A DNA stretch of 64,000 nucleotides from Aureimonas glaciei (GTDB lineage: Bacteria; Pseudomonadota; Alphaproteobacteria; Rhizobiales; Rhizobiaceae): assembly GCF_014643375.1 (NCBI RefSeq), contig NZ_BMJJ01000001.1, positions 1 to 64,000 on the forward strand, in the 5' to 3' direction. The notes below the pieces were generated by a model that was given only the letters and a program-made list of their open reading frames with translations, did not search any database and was not told where the DNA came from. Positions 54,549 to 63,963 of this stretch are shown piece by piece. Position 1 is the stretch's first letter. Each line of letters begins with the position of its first letter. The position numbers and the translations under genes were made by a program.

Positions 54549-55601
54549 ATGGCGGAAAAGAAGGCCGGCGAGGTCGAGGCTTTTCTGTCGCGGCCCGACA
54601 CCAGCTTTCCGACCGTCCTCCTCTATGGCCCCGACGCCGGCCTCGTTTCCGAGCGCGCGGCGAAGATCGCCGCCCTCTCGGGCGTCGACCTGAAGGACCC
54701 CTTCGCCGCCATTTCGCTCGCCGCCGACGAGCTCGAAAAGGACATCGGCCGTCTCCACGACGAGGTGCGCACCATTTCCATGTTCGGCGGCCGCCGGCTG
54801 ATCCGGGTGCGCGGCGCCGGCACCGGCAGCGGCAAGGCCCTGGCCGAGGCCGTCGCCGTCTTCGGCAAGGAGCCGCCGGTGGACGTCACCATCGTCGTCG
54901 AGGCGGGCGATCTGAAGAAGAGCGCACCGCTGCGCACCGCCGCCGAAAAGGGCCGGGCGACCATGGCGCTGCCCTGCTACCAGGACGAAGGCCAGGCCCT
55001 CGACCGGATGATCGACGAGGAGATGAAGCGGGCCGGCCTCGCCATTTCGCGCGACGCCAAGGACGCGCTGCGCGCCCGTCTCGGCGCCAACCGTCTGGCC
55101 TCGCGCGGCGAGGTGCAGAAACTCTGTCTCTACTGCCTCGGCAAGACCGCGGTGGAGGAGGCCGACATCGAGGCGATCGTCGGCGACGTCTCGGTCGACA
55201 CCGTCGAGGAAACAATCGACGCGGCCGCTTCGGGGGAAGTGCGCAAGCTGCCCGAGCTGATCGCCCGCCTCACCTCCGCCGGCACCGCGCCCTTCCTCCT
55301 GCACCAGGGACTGCTGCGCTATTTCCAGGCGCTGCAGCTGATGCGCCAGTCGGTCGAGCGCGGCGGCCAGACGGTGTCGCGCGTCGTCGAGAGCCGACGC
55401 CCGCATTTCCGCCGCAAGGCCGCGATGGAGGCCGCCGTCGGCCTGTGGAGCCTCGACGCGGTGGCGCCGGTGCTTTCCGGTATCGAGGCCGATATTCTCG
55501 CCAGCCGCAAGGAATCGGCGCTCGCCGGCACCATCGTCCGCCAGACGCTCCTGACCGTCGCTGTCGAGGCCGCGCGGCTGCGCGCCCGGGGCCGGCGGTA
55601 G
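54549..55601 (+). CDS. holA: DNA polymerase III delta subunit
   Basis: A 350-residue clamp-loader delta subunit. The N-terminal AAA+-like domain without Walker A shows FPTVLLYGPDAGLVSERAAK and the beta-clamp-contact region RTISMFGGRRLIRV. The C-terminal helical domain shows EEADIEAIVGDVSVDTVEET and LLRYFQALQLMRQ. It starts 22 bp after lptE and is probably in one operon with leuS and lptE. It converges with DUF4424. Confidence 0.93.
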   Translation: MAEKKAGEVEAFLSRPDTSFPTVLLYGPDAGLVSERAAKIAALSGVDLKDPFAAISLAADELEKDIGRLHDEVRTISMFGGRRLIRVRGAGTGSGKALAEAVAVFGKEPPVDVTIVVEAGDLKKSAPLRTAAEKGRATMALPCYQDEGQALDRMIDEEMKRAGLAISRDAKDALRARLGANRLASRGEVQKLCLYCLGKTAVEEADIEAIVGDVSVDTVEETIDAAASGEVRKLPELIARLTSAGTAPFLLHQGLLRYFQALQLMRQSVERGGQTVSRVVESRRPHFRRKAAMEAAVGLWSLDAVAPVLSGIEADILASRKESALAGTIVRQTLLTVAVEAARLRARGRR

Positions 55602-55640
55602 GCTTCCCGCGCGATACGGCAGCCGTAGCGGCAGGCCCGC

Positions 55641-56669
55641 CTAATCCGCGCCGAGGCCGGTATTGTCGGGGGAGGCGAACAGGATCTTCAGATCGCGTTC
55701 GGGAACGTAGTCGGTCGCCTCGAAGGTGAAGGTCGTCGGCGAGGTCTTCTTCAGGCCGTCCCGGCAGAGGCTGACGACATTGCCGGGCGCGCCCTTGTCG
55801 ACGATCAGGCGGAAATGCCCGATCGGGCCGGCCCAGTTGTTCGCCGTCGTCAGGATGTAGTCGACGACGGCGCTGTAGGCGAGACCGTCGAGCGGCTGGT
55901 CCTTCAGCCCGGCATTGCCGACGGGATCGGCGTCGTAGCTGGCGGCCGACGCCTTGCGGATGACGTTGGCGAGCGCCTTCTTCGTCCCCGCATCGATGCA
56001 GTAGGTGCTGGTCTCTCTCGGATCATCGAGCACCGACTTCACCAGGAAATAGCGGCCAGCCACCGGGCGGTAGGCGTGCTCGACCGTCACCTCCCGGCCC
56101 GCCGGGAAGGTCATGTCGAAATGAAACGTCGCCGCATAGCGCCAGAGCGCCTCGCCGAAATCGCGTTCGGTGACGATGCCCTGGCGTTCGAGGTCGGCAT
56201 AGTCCGCCGGGCTCAGATCGCTCAGCGCCTTGCCGCCCTCGCCGATGGGGTTGGGACCGAGTCCGTGGCGCTTCAGGATGTCCGTCACGTCGGTGTCGCC
56301 GACAAAGGCCCGCTCGTCGAGCGCCGGCTCGATCGTCTCTCCGTCGACCGCGACGGTGAAGCCGACGAAATTCGCCCGATCGGGAAAGGGCAGGAGGACC
56401 GGCTGCTGCGACATGCCATAGCCCTCGATCGCGGGCAGGGGAAAGGCCACCGTCACCGCTTCGTCCTCGGCGCCGTCGTTCCGGAAGACATAGCGGATGT
56501 CGACGGCCGAGGGTGAGATCGAAAGGTCCTCGCTGACCATCCGGATCGACTCGCTGGCAACGAACTCGAGCCCGCCGGCGGCCTTTTCGGCCGCCGAATC
56601 GTTGGCGCGGGCCGCCGGGACGCCGGTGAGGAGCGCGAGGGCGAGCAGCAAGGGAGAGCGGCGCGTCAT
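55641..56669 (-). CDS. DUF4424-family exported protein
   Basis: A 342-residue protein with a signal peptide (LLLALALLTGVPAARA) and the DUF4424 start NDSAAEKAAGGLEFVASESI. The later YVFRNDGAEDEAVTVAFPLP and FHFDMTFPAGREVTVEHAYR indicate beta-sandwich repeats; Cys residues occur at YCIDAG and LCRDG. It is a periplasmic or outer-membrane protein of unknown role. Its own transcription unit, convergent with holA. Confidence 0.82.
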   Translation of the reverse strand: MTRRSPLLLALALLTGVPAARANDSAAEKAAGGLEFVASESIRMVSEDLSISPSAVDIRYVFRNDGAEDEAVTVAFPLPAIEGYGMSQQPVLLPFPDRANFVGFTVAVDGETIEPALDERAFVGDTDVTDILKRHGLGPNPIGEGGKALSDLSPADYADLERQGIVTERDFGEALWRYAATFHFDMTFPAGREVTVEHAYRPVAGRYFLVKSVLDDPRETSTYCIDAGTKKALANVIRKASAASYDADPVGNAGLKDQPLDGLAYSAVVDYILTTANNWAGPIGHFRLIVDKGAPGNVVSLCRDGLKKTSPTTFTFEATDYVPERDLKILFASPDNTGLGAD

Positions 56670-56763
56670 GATGGACCCTCGTTCGACCGATGCCCCTTCT
56701 TCTCACGGCCTGTTCCAACCGGAAAGACCCCACCGGAAGGTCCGGCAGGGCCGTTGGCACGCC

Positions 56764-57234
56764 TCACGCCGATGGCAGCATTTCGATCCCGGCCCGCGCA
56801 GCCGCGGCAAGGAGGCGCGGCATGTCCGGGGGTGACGCCGGCGGGAAGATGCTGGCATCGGCGACCCCGTCGCCGGCCTCGAGGAAGAAGGTCTCGTGCA
56901 GCCCGCCGGGAAGATTGATGATCAGCATGCGCGCCGGGACCGGCCCCGGATTGTGGAATCCGTGCGCCACGCCGCGGGGAATATAGACGAAGTCGCCGGC
57001 GCGGGCGGCCGAGGTCTTGCCGTCCAGGAAGACGTCGTAGCCGCCCTCCAGGACATAGAAAGCTTCGGCATCGTCGCGCTGGATATGCGGAGGCGTCCCC
57101 TGGCCGGGGGCCGTGATGGCCTCGACCAGCGAGAAGGCTCCTTGGGTCTCGGCCGCGGTCGCCTTGAAGGTGACGAGGGTGCCGAGAAGGTGAACGGTCT
57201 TTCCGACCTGTGAGGACTGCAATGGCATGTTCAT
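56764..57234 (-). CDS. Cupin-domain protein
   Basis: A 156-residue single-cupin protein. Motif 1 is PHIQRDDAEAFYVLEGGYDVF with metal-ligand His, Glu and a further acidic position; motif 2 is GDFVYIPRGVAHGFHNPG with the second His. Small-molecule dioxygenase and sensor roles are both possible. I chose the ATG at 57234 (GGGAG upstream). It is divergent from a TetR gene with a palindrome in the 71-bp gap, so it is probably the regulator's target. Confidence 0.84.
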   Translation of the reverse strand: MNMPLQSSQVGKTVHLLGTLVTFKATAAETQGAFSLVEAITAPGQGTPPHIQRDDAEAFYVLEGGYDVFLDGKTSAARAGDFVYIPRGVAHGFHNPGPVPARMLIINLPGGLHETFFLEAGDGVADASIFPPASPPDMPRLLAAAARAGIEMLPSA

Positions 57235-57269
57235 GCTTGCATGCTCCCGGATGGTGATGATACTCAGAT

Positions 57270-57298
57270 CTCGTAATGAGATATTCGTCTCATAAGAG
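57270..57298. promoter_or_regulatory. Candidate TetR operator between cupin and tetR
   Basis: ATGAGA (57276) and TCTCAT (57288) are inverted across TATTCG, within a longer imperfect dyad starting CTCGTAATGAGA and ending TCTCATAAGAG. It is AT-rich and lies directly before the tetR start; both promoters must overlap it. Confidence 0.6.
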
Positions 57299-57305
57299 GT
57301 TGTGC

Positions 57306-57893
57306 ATGACGGGTCAAGACGGTTTTGAACGGGTGGCGCAGAAGCGGCGGACGCGCGCTGCGCTGCTCCAGGCGACACGCGAAATCCTGGCGACAGGGCG
57401 ACAGCCGTCGGTGCCGGATGCGGCCGATCACGCCGGCATCTCGCGGGCCACCGCCTATCGCTACTTTTCGAAGCCGGAGGGCATGGCGCAGGAAGCCCTG
57501 CTCGACGCCATTGCCGCAGAGCTGGAAAACGTGGACCTCGCCCCGCCCCAGGGCGGCGCCGCGGCCCGGGTGGAGCATGTCGTCTCCCGGATCCTCGCCA
57601 TGGTAATGCGCAACGAAGCCCTGTTCCGCAGCTATCTCGGATTGGTGGTGAGCGGCGAAAGCCCGGCACGGCGGGGAGCCCGCCGTCTCTCCTGGCTGTC
57701 AGAGGCACTGGCCCCGGTCAAGGCCACGATGGCCCCGGCCGAGTTCACCCGGCTGCTGCACGCTCTGGCGCTCGTCACCGGCATCGAGACGATCGTGGTT
57801 CTGCGCGACGTCTGCGGCCTCGACGAGGGCGACATCGATGGGACCGCGCGGTGGATCGCGCGGACACTCGTCGGCGGTGCGACGGGGGGTTAG
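57306..57893 (+). CDS. TetR-family transcriptional regulator
   Basis: A 195-residue regulator. The N-terminal helix-turn-helix is RRTRAALLQATREILATG, then DAADHAGISRATAYRYFSK; the ligand-binding domain spans about 70-190. The ATG at 57306 is preferred over 57276, because the latter would start inside the palindrome. AGAGGT lies upstream. Divergent from the cupin gene; autoregulation is likely. Confidence 0.85.
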   Translation: MTGQDGFERVAQKRRTRAALLQATREILATGRQPSVPDAADHAGISRATAYRYFSKPEGMAQEALLDAIAAELENVDLAPPQGGAAARVEHVVSRILAMVMRNEALFRSYLGLVVSGESPARRGARRLSWLSEALAPVKATMAPAEFTRLLHALALVTGIETIVVLRDVCGLDEGDIDGTARWIARTLVGGATGG

Positions 57894-57947
57894 CCCCCGC
57901 CGCGGGGCTGCCCGATCGCTGCGGCCCGGATGCGACCGGAGCCCGGC

Positions 57948-58979
57948 CTAAAGGCTGCGCACGCGCGGTTCGGCGTCGCGGCGGGCTTTGGCCTGCAGCA
58001 GGCGGCAGATCTCGTCGAGCTGCTCGAGATTGCCGTAGTCGATGCGCAGGTCGCCGCCGTCTTCCGGCAGGCGGATCTCGACGCGCATGCCGAGCGTCTC
58101 CGACAACAGCCGCTCGAGCGCCCGCGTGTCGGCGTCCTTTTCACCCTCGTCCGGCGTCCGGGACTCCGGCATCCTCGGCGCCGGCTGGCGGGGTTCCGCC
58201 ACGGGGGCGACAGCGGCCGGCGCGCGGGCCGCAGCCCGGCTGCCACCGCGCGGCGCGCGGGACACGACGGGCGTCGGCGAGGTCGCCACCGGCCCCCGCG
58301 CCATTTCCTCGGCCTCGCGCACCGACAAGCCGCGCGAAACGATCGCGCGCGCAAAAGCCTCGGGATCCTCGGCCGAGACCGCGGTACGGGCGTGCCCTGG
58401 CGAGAGCTCGCCGCGGGTGAGCATGCCGAGCACGCTCTCCGGCAGCTTCAGGAGGCGCAGCGTGTTGGCGACATGGCTGCGGCTCTTGCCCAGCACATCG
58501 GCGAGATCGCTCTGCGTGTAGCCATGCTCGTCGATCAGCATCTGGTAGGCGTTCGCCTCCTCGACGGCGCTGAGGTCCGAACGCTGGACGTTCTCGATGA
58601 TGGCGATTTCCAGCGACTCGCGGTCGCTGATCTCGCGCACCACCACCGGCACTTCGGCGAGGCCCGCGGCCTCGGCGGCGCGCCAGCGCCGCTCGCCGGC
58701 GACGATCTCGAACCGCTCGCCGCCCAGCGGGCGCACCAGGATCGGCTGGACCATGCCATGGTTGCGGATCGACTGCGTCAGCTCGCCGAGCTCGGCATCG
58801 CCGAAATGCCGGCGCGGATTGCGCGGATTGGCCGACAGCCGGCTGAGCGACACGCGCCGCTCGCCCGGCTCCTCCTGCGGGGCGAAGGCGGTGGACGGCC
58901 GGGGCTGCACGGAACCGCCGCTACCGATCAGCGAGGCCAAGCCACGCCCCAGCCGCTGCCGCGCTCTGTCCTCGGTCAT
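57948..58979 (-). CDS. parB: Chromosome-partitioning protein ParB
   Basis: A 343-residue CTPase that loads at parS and spreads. Motifs: LSRLSANPRNPRRHF near the N-terminus, the CTP-binding GERRWRAAEAAG, the helix-turn-helix YTQSDLADVLGKSRSHVANTLRLL, then a Pro/Ala-rich linker (about 230-270) and the dimerisation domain ending RVEIRLPEDGGDLRIDYG. Downstream of parA in the same direction, 100 bp apart. Intact. Confidence 0.96.
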   Translation of the reverse strand: MTEDRARQRLGRGLASLIGSGGSVQPRPSTAFAPQEEPGERRVSLSRLSANPRNPRRHFGDAELGELTQSIRNHGMVQPILVRPLGGERFEIVAGERRWRAAEAAGLAEVPVVVREISDRESLEIAIIENVQRSDLSAVEEANAYQMLIDEHGYTQSDLADVLGKSRSHVANTLRLLKLPESVLGMLTRGELSPGHARTAVSAEDPEAFARAIVSRGLSVREAEEMARGPVATSPTPVVSRAPRGGSRAAARAPAAVAPVAEPRQPAPRMPESRTPDEGEKDADTRALERLLSETLGMRVEIRLPEDGGDLRIDYGNLEQLDEICRLLQAKARRDAEPRVRSL

Positions 58980-59079
58980 GCCCGTCTCCCTGTACTGCCG
59001 GATCGACCGGCCCGTCTGCTGCCACGCCTAAAATCAGCGCGGATCGTGCCGGGCGCGCCCCCGGCCTTCTCCACGCCGC

Positions 59080-59892
59080 TCATGCGACCTCCAGCCGGCG
59101 CTCGCGCTGGATCACCTCCGAGGCCAGCCGGATATAGGCCTGGCTGCCCGGGCATTTCATGTCGTAAAGGATCGCCGGCTTGCCGAAGGACGGCGCCTCC
59201 GACACCCGCACATTGCGCGGGATGACCGTGTCGTAGACGTGCCGGCCCATATAGGAGCGGACATCGTTGACGACCTGCGCGGCGAGGTTGTTGCGCCCGT
59301 CGAACATGGTGAGAACGATGCCGTGCAGGGTCAGCGCGGGATTCAACGAATCGCGAACCTGCTCGACCGTCTGCAGGAGTTGGCTGAGGCCTTCGAGCGC
59401 GAAGAACTCGCACTGCAGCGGCACCAGGATCGAGTCCGCTGCCGCCATGGCGTTGACCGTCAAGAGGTTCAGCGAGGGCGGGCAGTCGATCAGCACAAAA
59501 TCGAACTGCGCGCCCTCCATCGTGTGGAAGTGCAGCGCGTCGCGCAGGCGGTAGGCCCGTCCGGTCGCGCCCGAGATCTCCATTTCCAGGCCGAGGAGGT
59601 CGAGGGTCGAGGGCACGAGAAAGAGGTTCGGCACCGCCGTCGGCATCGATGCCTCGGTGACCGACGCCTTTTCGACCAGAACGTCGTAGGAGGAGACCTC
59701 GCGGTCGTCGCGGTCGATGCCGAGCCCGGTCGAGGCGTTGCCCTGGGGATCGAGGTCGATCAGCAGCGTCTGCCGCCCAACGGCGGCGAGCGCCGTGGCG
59801 AGGTTGATCGCGGTCGTCGTCTTGCCCACGCCGCCCTTCTGGTTGGCGATGGTGATGACTCGCATGCGTCTCGGCGTCATGGCATCCATCAT
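59080..59892 (-). CDS. parA: Chromosome-partitioning ATPase ParA
   Basis: A 270-residue deviant Walker ATPase that moves ParB-parS complexes. KGGVGKTTTAINLATALA is the deviant Walker A (two Lys), LLIDLDPQGNAST follows, then FDFVLIDCPPSLN (Walker B) and FFALEGLSQLL. GCGGAGGACGG lies before the ATG at 59892. It starts 12 bp after rsmG ends. Confidence 0.96.
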   Translation of the reverse strand: MMDAMTPRRMRVITIANQKGGVGKTTTAINLATALAAVGRQTLLIDLDPQGNASTGLGIDRDDREVSSYDVLVEKASVTEASMPTAVPNLFLVPSTLDLLGLEMEISGATGRAYRLRDALHFHTMEGAQFDFVLIDCPPSLNLLTVNAMAAADSILVPLQCEFFALEGLSQLLQTVEQVRDSLNPALTLHGIVLTMFDGRNNLAAQVVNDVRSYMGRHVYDTVIPRNVRVSEAPSFGKPAILYDMKCPGSQAYIRLASEVIQRERRLEVA

Positions 59893-59904
59893 CCGTCCTC
59901 CGCG

Positions 59905-60669
59905 TTATTTCGGCATCGAAACGACAGCCGGCGCAGGCTCGTCTCGCACCGGCAAGGACGCGGCATCCTGCCGGGCGATGGCGGAAACTTCGAGGATGGC
60001 CGCATCCTCGCGCGTCGCCGACGCGTGCTTGACCAGTGTGAATCGCCAATGGCGCGACGCGTCAATGATTTCTTCAGAATGCTGCCCACCCTTAGCGAAA
60101 TAGCAGGGGATTTCGGGGCGAATGTGGCCGGCAACGAAGCCGAGTAGGATGTCCAGCGAGGCCAGGGCCCGCGCGCTGATGGCCTCGGCCTTGGCTAGGA
60201 CGGCGCCCGAATCCTCGATGCGGCTGGAGTGCACGGTCGCGGAAATCCCGGTCTCTCGGATCACGGCCCGCAGGAAGGCGGCCTTTTTGTCGTTGCTCTC
60301 GATCAGGTCGACATGCGCGCCGGGCGCATCCGCCTGGGCGATGGCCAGAACGATGCCGGGAAATCCAGCCCCCGAGCCCATGTCGCACCAGCGCCGAGCG
60401 GCGGGAGCAAGGTCATGGACTTGCAGGGAATCGTCGATGTGGCGGGTCCAGATCTCGCCGAGGGTCGATGGGGCGATGAGGTTGGTCTTGGACTGCCAAT
60501 CCAGCAGCAGCGCGACGTAGCGGTCGAGTCGCGCCAATGTTTCACGTGAAACAGACCGGCGCGCCAGCAGCGCCGCGCGATCGGCGGCGAGGACGGCGGC
60601 GTCCACGGGCACCGTCTTCTTCGTCCGCGGCACGGCACGCCGCGGCGGGGGCTCGACGTCACGCGGCAT
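59905..60669 (-). CDS. rsmG: 16S rRNA m7G527 methyltransferase RsmG
   Basis: A 254-residue SAM methyltransferase. The SAM motif is [19 protein letters not shown], followed by [17 protein letters not shown]; the N-terminal [19 protein letters not shown] and [10 protein letters not shown] are family features. The first 38 residues, Pro/Arg-rich, exceed most homologues, so the start may be later. VSRET is encoded by an exact parS sequence. Its start overlaps the mnmG end by 11 bp. Confidence 0.93.
   Translation of the reverse strand: MPRDVEPPPRRAVPRTKKTVPVDAAVLAADRAALLARRSVSRETLARLDRYVALLLDWQSKTNLIAPSTLGEIWTRHIDDSLQVHDLAPAARRWCDMGSGAGFPGIVLAIAQADAPGAHVDLIESNDKKAAFLRAVIRETGISATVHSSRIEDSGAVLAKAEAISARALASLDILLGFVAGHIRPEIPCYFAKGGQHSEEIIDASRHWRFTLVKHASATREDAAILEVSAIARQDAASLPVRDEPAPAVVSMPK
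60538..60553. promoter_or_regulatory. parS: parS centromere-like site, exact consensus
   Basis: TGTTTCACGTGAAACA, a perfect 16-bp palindrome identical to the bacterial parS consensus, located within the rsmG coding sequence about 0.65 kb upstream of parA. It should be the primary ParB loading site of this region. Confidence 0.93.
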
Positions 60670-62554
60670 CGACTACCTCCCGCCGGGCGGCTTTGCGGAT
60701 GCCAATCAGGATCAGCGCCAGGCCCGAGGGCGTCATGCCGTCGATCCGCTCGGCCTCCGCCAGGCTGGACGGACGGTAGAGCGCGAGCTTGTGCTTCAAC
60801 TCGTTCGAGAGGCCCGGCAAGGTCGAAAAATCGAAGTCGGCGGGGATGGCCACGGCCTCGTCCCGCCGCAAGCGATCCTGGTCCCGCTGCTGGCGGACGA
60901 GATAGACGTCATAGGCCGCCTCGATTTCGATACGCTCCCGAATCGAAGGTCCTATTTCAGCAATCTCAGGCCAGATGGCGGCGAGGCGGGCGAGATCAAT
61001 GTCGGGCTGCGACAGCAGCTGCCAGGCACTGCGCGGGCGTCCGTCGCGGTTGAGATGAAGCCCATGCCGCTCACCGGCGCTGGGCGTCAGGGAAAGCGCC
61101 TCAAGGCTGCGCCGCGCCTCGCCGAGCGCAGCTTCGCTCGCCGCGAACACGTCGGCCCTCAATGCTCCGACTACGCCCAGCGACAGACCCATCGGGGTCA
61201 GTCGGCGATCGGCATTGTCGGCCCGCAGCGACAGGCGGAATTCGGCGCGCGAGGTGAACATGCGATAGGGCTCACTGACGCCCGTCCGGGTGAGATCGTC
61301 GAGCATCACACCGATATAGGCGTCGGCGCGGCCGATGCGCGCCGGCTCGGCCCCGCCGGCCCGGCGGGCGGCATTTAGCCCGGCCCAGAGCCCCTGTGCC
61401 GCGGCCTCCTCGTAGCCGGTGGTGCCGTTGATCTGCCCGGCCAGGAACAGGCCCCGCGCGGCGCGCACCTCCAGCGTCGGATGGAGCTCACGCGGATCGA
61501 CATGGTCGTATTCGATGGCATAGCCCGGCTTCAGGATCACGACATGCTCAAGTCCCGGAATGGAGCGCAGGAAGAGCTGCTGCACGTCCTCGGGGAGCGA
61601 GGTCGACAGGCCGTTGGGATAGACCGTGTCGTCGTCGAGCCCTTCCGGCTCCAGAAAGATCTGGTGGCCGTCGCGCTCGCCGAACTTGACGATCTTGTCC
61701 TCGATCGACGGGCAGTAGCGCGGGCCGACACCCTCGATCGCGCCGGAATAGAGCGCCGAGCGGCCGAGATTGTCTCGGATGATCTGGTGCGTCTCGGGCG
61801 TGGTGCGGGTGATGCCACACTCGATCTGGCGGTTGGTGATCTGGGTGGTGAGATAGGAGAAAGGCTGCGGCTCGTCGTCGGCCTTCTGCATGTCGAGGCC
61901 CGACCAGTCGATCGTCGTGCCGTCGAGCCGGGCCGGCGTGCCGGTCTTCAGCCGTCCGAGCGACAGGCCGAGGCGCCGCAGCGTGCCGGACAGGCCGAGC
62001 GAGGGGTCCTCGCCCATGCGGCCGGCCGGGATTTGCTGGTCGCCGATGTGGATCAGGCCGGAGAGGAAGGTGCCGGTGGTCAGCACCACCGCGCCGCAGG
62101 CGATCTCGCGGCCGTCGGACAGGACGACGCCGGTGACCGCCTTGTCGGCGGACAGGGAGAGATCGAAGACATCGCCCTCGACGACGGTGAGATTGTCGGT
62201 CGCGGCGATCGCCGCCTGCATCGCGGCGCGATAGAGCTTGCGATCGGCCTGCGTGCGGGGGCCGCGGACGGCGGGTCCCTTGCGCCGGTTGAGGAGGCGG
62301 AACTGGATCCCGGCGGCATCGGCCACGCGGCCCATCAACCCATCCAGCGCATCGATCTCGCGCACGAGATGGCCCTTGCCGATGCCGCCGATCGCCGGGT
62401 TGCAGCTCATCGCGCCGATGGTGTCGAAGCGGTGGGTGACGAGGATCGTTCGCGCACCGAGTCTTGCTGCCGCGGCCGCGGCTTCGCAGCCGGCATGGCC
62501 GCCGCCGATGACGACGACGTCGCAGGCCGGGCGAGGATTCGGATCGTGTTGCAT
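60659..62554 (-). CDS. mnmG: tRNA U34 carboxymethylaminomethyl synthase MnmG
   Basis: A 631-residue FAD enzyme that, with MnmE, modifies wobble U34 of several tRNAs. The FAD motif is [42 protein letters not shown], the Cys motif in [12 protein letters not shown], and the C-terminal helical domain ([16 protein letters not shown]) are all present. The ATG at 62554 is the family start. Adjacent to mnmE, its functional partner. Confidence 0.97.
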   Translation of the reverse strand: MQHDPNPRPACDVVVIGGGHAGCEAAAAAARLGARTILVTHRFDTIGAMSCNPAIGGIGKGHLVREIDALDGLMGRVADAAGIQFRLLNRRKGPAVRGPRTQADRKLYRAAMQAAIAATDNLTVVEGDVFDLSLSADKAVTGVVLSDGREIACGAVVLTTGTFLSGLIHIGDQQIPAGRMGEDPSLGLSGTLRRLGLSLGRLKTGTPARLDGTTIDWSGLDMQKADDEPQPFSYLTTQITNRQIECGITRTTPETHQIIRDNLGRSALYSGAIEGVGPRYCPSIEDKIVKFGERDGHQIFLEPEGLDDDTVYPNGLSTSLPEDVQQLFLRSIPGLEHVVILKPGYAIEYDHVDPRELHPTLEVRAARGLFLAGQINGTTGYEEAAAQGLWAGLNAARRAGGAEPARIGRADAYIGVMLDDLTRTGVSEPYRMFTSRAEFRLSLRADNADRRLTPMGLSLGVVGALRADVFAASEAALGEARRSLEALSLTPSAGERHGLHLNRDGRPRSAWQLLSQPDIDLARLAAIWPEIAEIGPSIRERIEIEAAYDVYLVRQQRDQDRLRRDEAVAIPADFDFSTLPGLSNELKHKLALYRPSSLAEAERIDGMTPSGLALILIGIRKAARREVVDAA

Positions 62555-62624
62555 GCCAAGGGTTAAGCCGAAGGGCGGGGTTTCTGTCAATGGAAGCTCT
62601 CGGTTGCCGCCCGGCCCTCACCCG

Positions 62625-62640
62625 TGTTTCACGTGAGTCA
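62625..62640. promoter_or_regulatory. parS-like site at the mnmE-mnmG junction
   Basis: TGTTTCACGTGAGTCA, two changes from parS, both in the right half. Its last three bases are the mnmE stop codon. A plausible secondary ParB site. Confidence 0.55.
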
Positions 62641-63963
62641 CTTGCCGATGCAGAAGGCCGAAAAGATCACGTCCAGAAGGTCTTCGACACCGACGCGACC
62701 GGTGAGGAGACCCAGTCGATCGGTCACCTGACGCAGGGCTTCGGCCTGCAGTTCTGCCGCCGGCGCCATCCGCGCTTCCGCCAGAAGCCGCAGCGCGTCG
62801 GCGACGATCTCGCGATGGCGCGCACGGGCGGGCACCACGCCCGCGGGATCGCCGGCCGCCTCCCGCGCCGACCGGGCGATCTCGTCGAGCAAGGCGCCCA
62901 TTCCTTCGCCGGTGACTGTCGACACGCCCAATGTTCCGGAGCCGAATCGAACACCGGGTGCCAGATCGATCTTGGTCCGGACAACAAGGGTGGCGCCGCG
63001 CCGCTCGTCCGGTTTCACGTGAATCATGCCGGCATCGGCCGGCTGCAGCAGCAGGACCAGGTCTGCGGACTCGGCGGCCGCCTCCGCCCGGCCGATTCCG
63101 ATTGCCTCGATGGCATCCGTCGTTTCGCGCAGGCCGGCGGTGTCGGCGAAGCGGACGCGGATGCCGGCGAGGTCCAGCGACACCTCGATCACGTCGCGCG
63201 TGGTGCCGGGAATGTCGGAGACGATGGCGACATCGCGGTCGGCCAAGGCGTTGAGGAGGCTCGACTTGCCGACATTGGGCGCGCCGATGATCGCCACGCG
63301 AAACCCGTCGCGCAGGATTTCGCCGCGATGGGCGCCGGCGAGATGGGCCTCCATCGCCGCGGCCAGCCCCGCCAAGGTCGGCGCGACGGCATCGGTCGCG
63401 TCCTCGCCGACATCGCCCTCGTCGGCGAAGTCGAGCGAGGCTTCGAGCATCGCCCGGGCCTCGACCAGCTGGCGCATCCAGCCCTCGTACAGCGCGCGCA
63501 GGCTGCCACCCGCCTGGGCCAGCGCCTGCCGATGCTGAGCTTCCGTCTCTGCCGCCAGGAGATCGGCGAGACCTTCGGCCTCGGTCAGGTCGATGCGGCC
63601 ATTTTCGAAGGCGCGGCGCGTGTATTCGCCTGCCTCGGCGAGGCGCACGCCCGGCAGCGACGTCAGCGCGTCGAGGCAGGCGGAGACGACCGCGCGGCCG
63701 CCATGCAAATGCAGTTCGGCCAGATCCTCGCCCGTGACCGTGGCCGGCCCCTCGAAGAACAGCACCAGGCCGCGGTCGATCTCGGTGCCGGCGGCATCCC
63801 GGATGCGCCGGAGCACGGCCCGGCGCGGAGGCGGAAGCGGCCCGGCCAGCGCCGTGATTGCCTCTCGCGCGGCCGGCCCGCTGATGCGCACCACGGCGAT
63901 TCCGGCGGGCAGAGCACCGGAGGAGAGCGCGACGATGGTCTCGGTCTGAAAGCCTGTGGTCAC
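62638..63963 (-). CDS. mnmE: tRNA modification GTPase MnmE
   Basis: A 441-residue GTPase partner of MnmG. The N-terminal tetrahydrofolate-binding domain shows TIVALSSGALPAGIAVVRIS; the G domain inserted in a helical domain shows GAPNVGKSSLLNAL (G1), DIPGTTRDV (G2/G3 area) and DTAGLRETTD; the essential C-terminal CIGK is intact. I take the GTG at 63963 (GAGGA upstream); another GTG lies at 63987. Whole gene within the window. Confidence 0.95.
   Translation of the reverse strand: MTTGFQTETIVALSSGALPAGIAVVRISGPAAREAITALAGPLPPPRRAVLRRIRDAAGTEIDRGLVLFFEGPATVTGEDLAELHLHGGRAVVSACLDALTSLPGVRLAEAGEYTRRAFENGRIDLTEAEGLADLLAAETEAQHRQALAQAGGSLRALYEGWMRQLVEARAMLEASLDFADEGDVGEDATDAVAPTLAGLAAAMEAHLAGAHRGEILRDGFRVAIIGAPNVGKSSLLNALADRDVAIVSDIPGTTRDVIEVSLDLAGIRVRFADTAGLRETTDAIEAIGIGRAEAAAESADLVLLLQPADAGMIHVKPDERRGATLVVRTKIDLAPGVRFGSGTLGVSTVTGEGMGALLDEIARSAREAAGDPAGVVPARARHREIVADALRLLAEARMAPAAELQAEALRQVTDRLGLLTGRVGVEDLLDVIFSAFCIGK
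63011..63026. promoter_or_regulatory. parS-like site inside mnmE
   Basis: GGTTTCACGTGAATCA, two changes from parS (positions 1 and 14). It lies 0.4 kb from the 62625 site and 2.5 kb from the exact parS, giving a local cluster of three. Confidence 0.5.
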
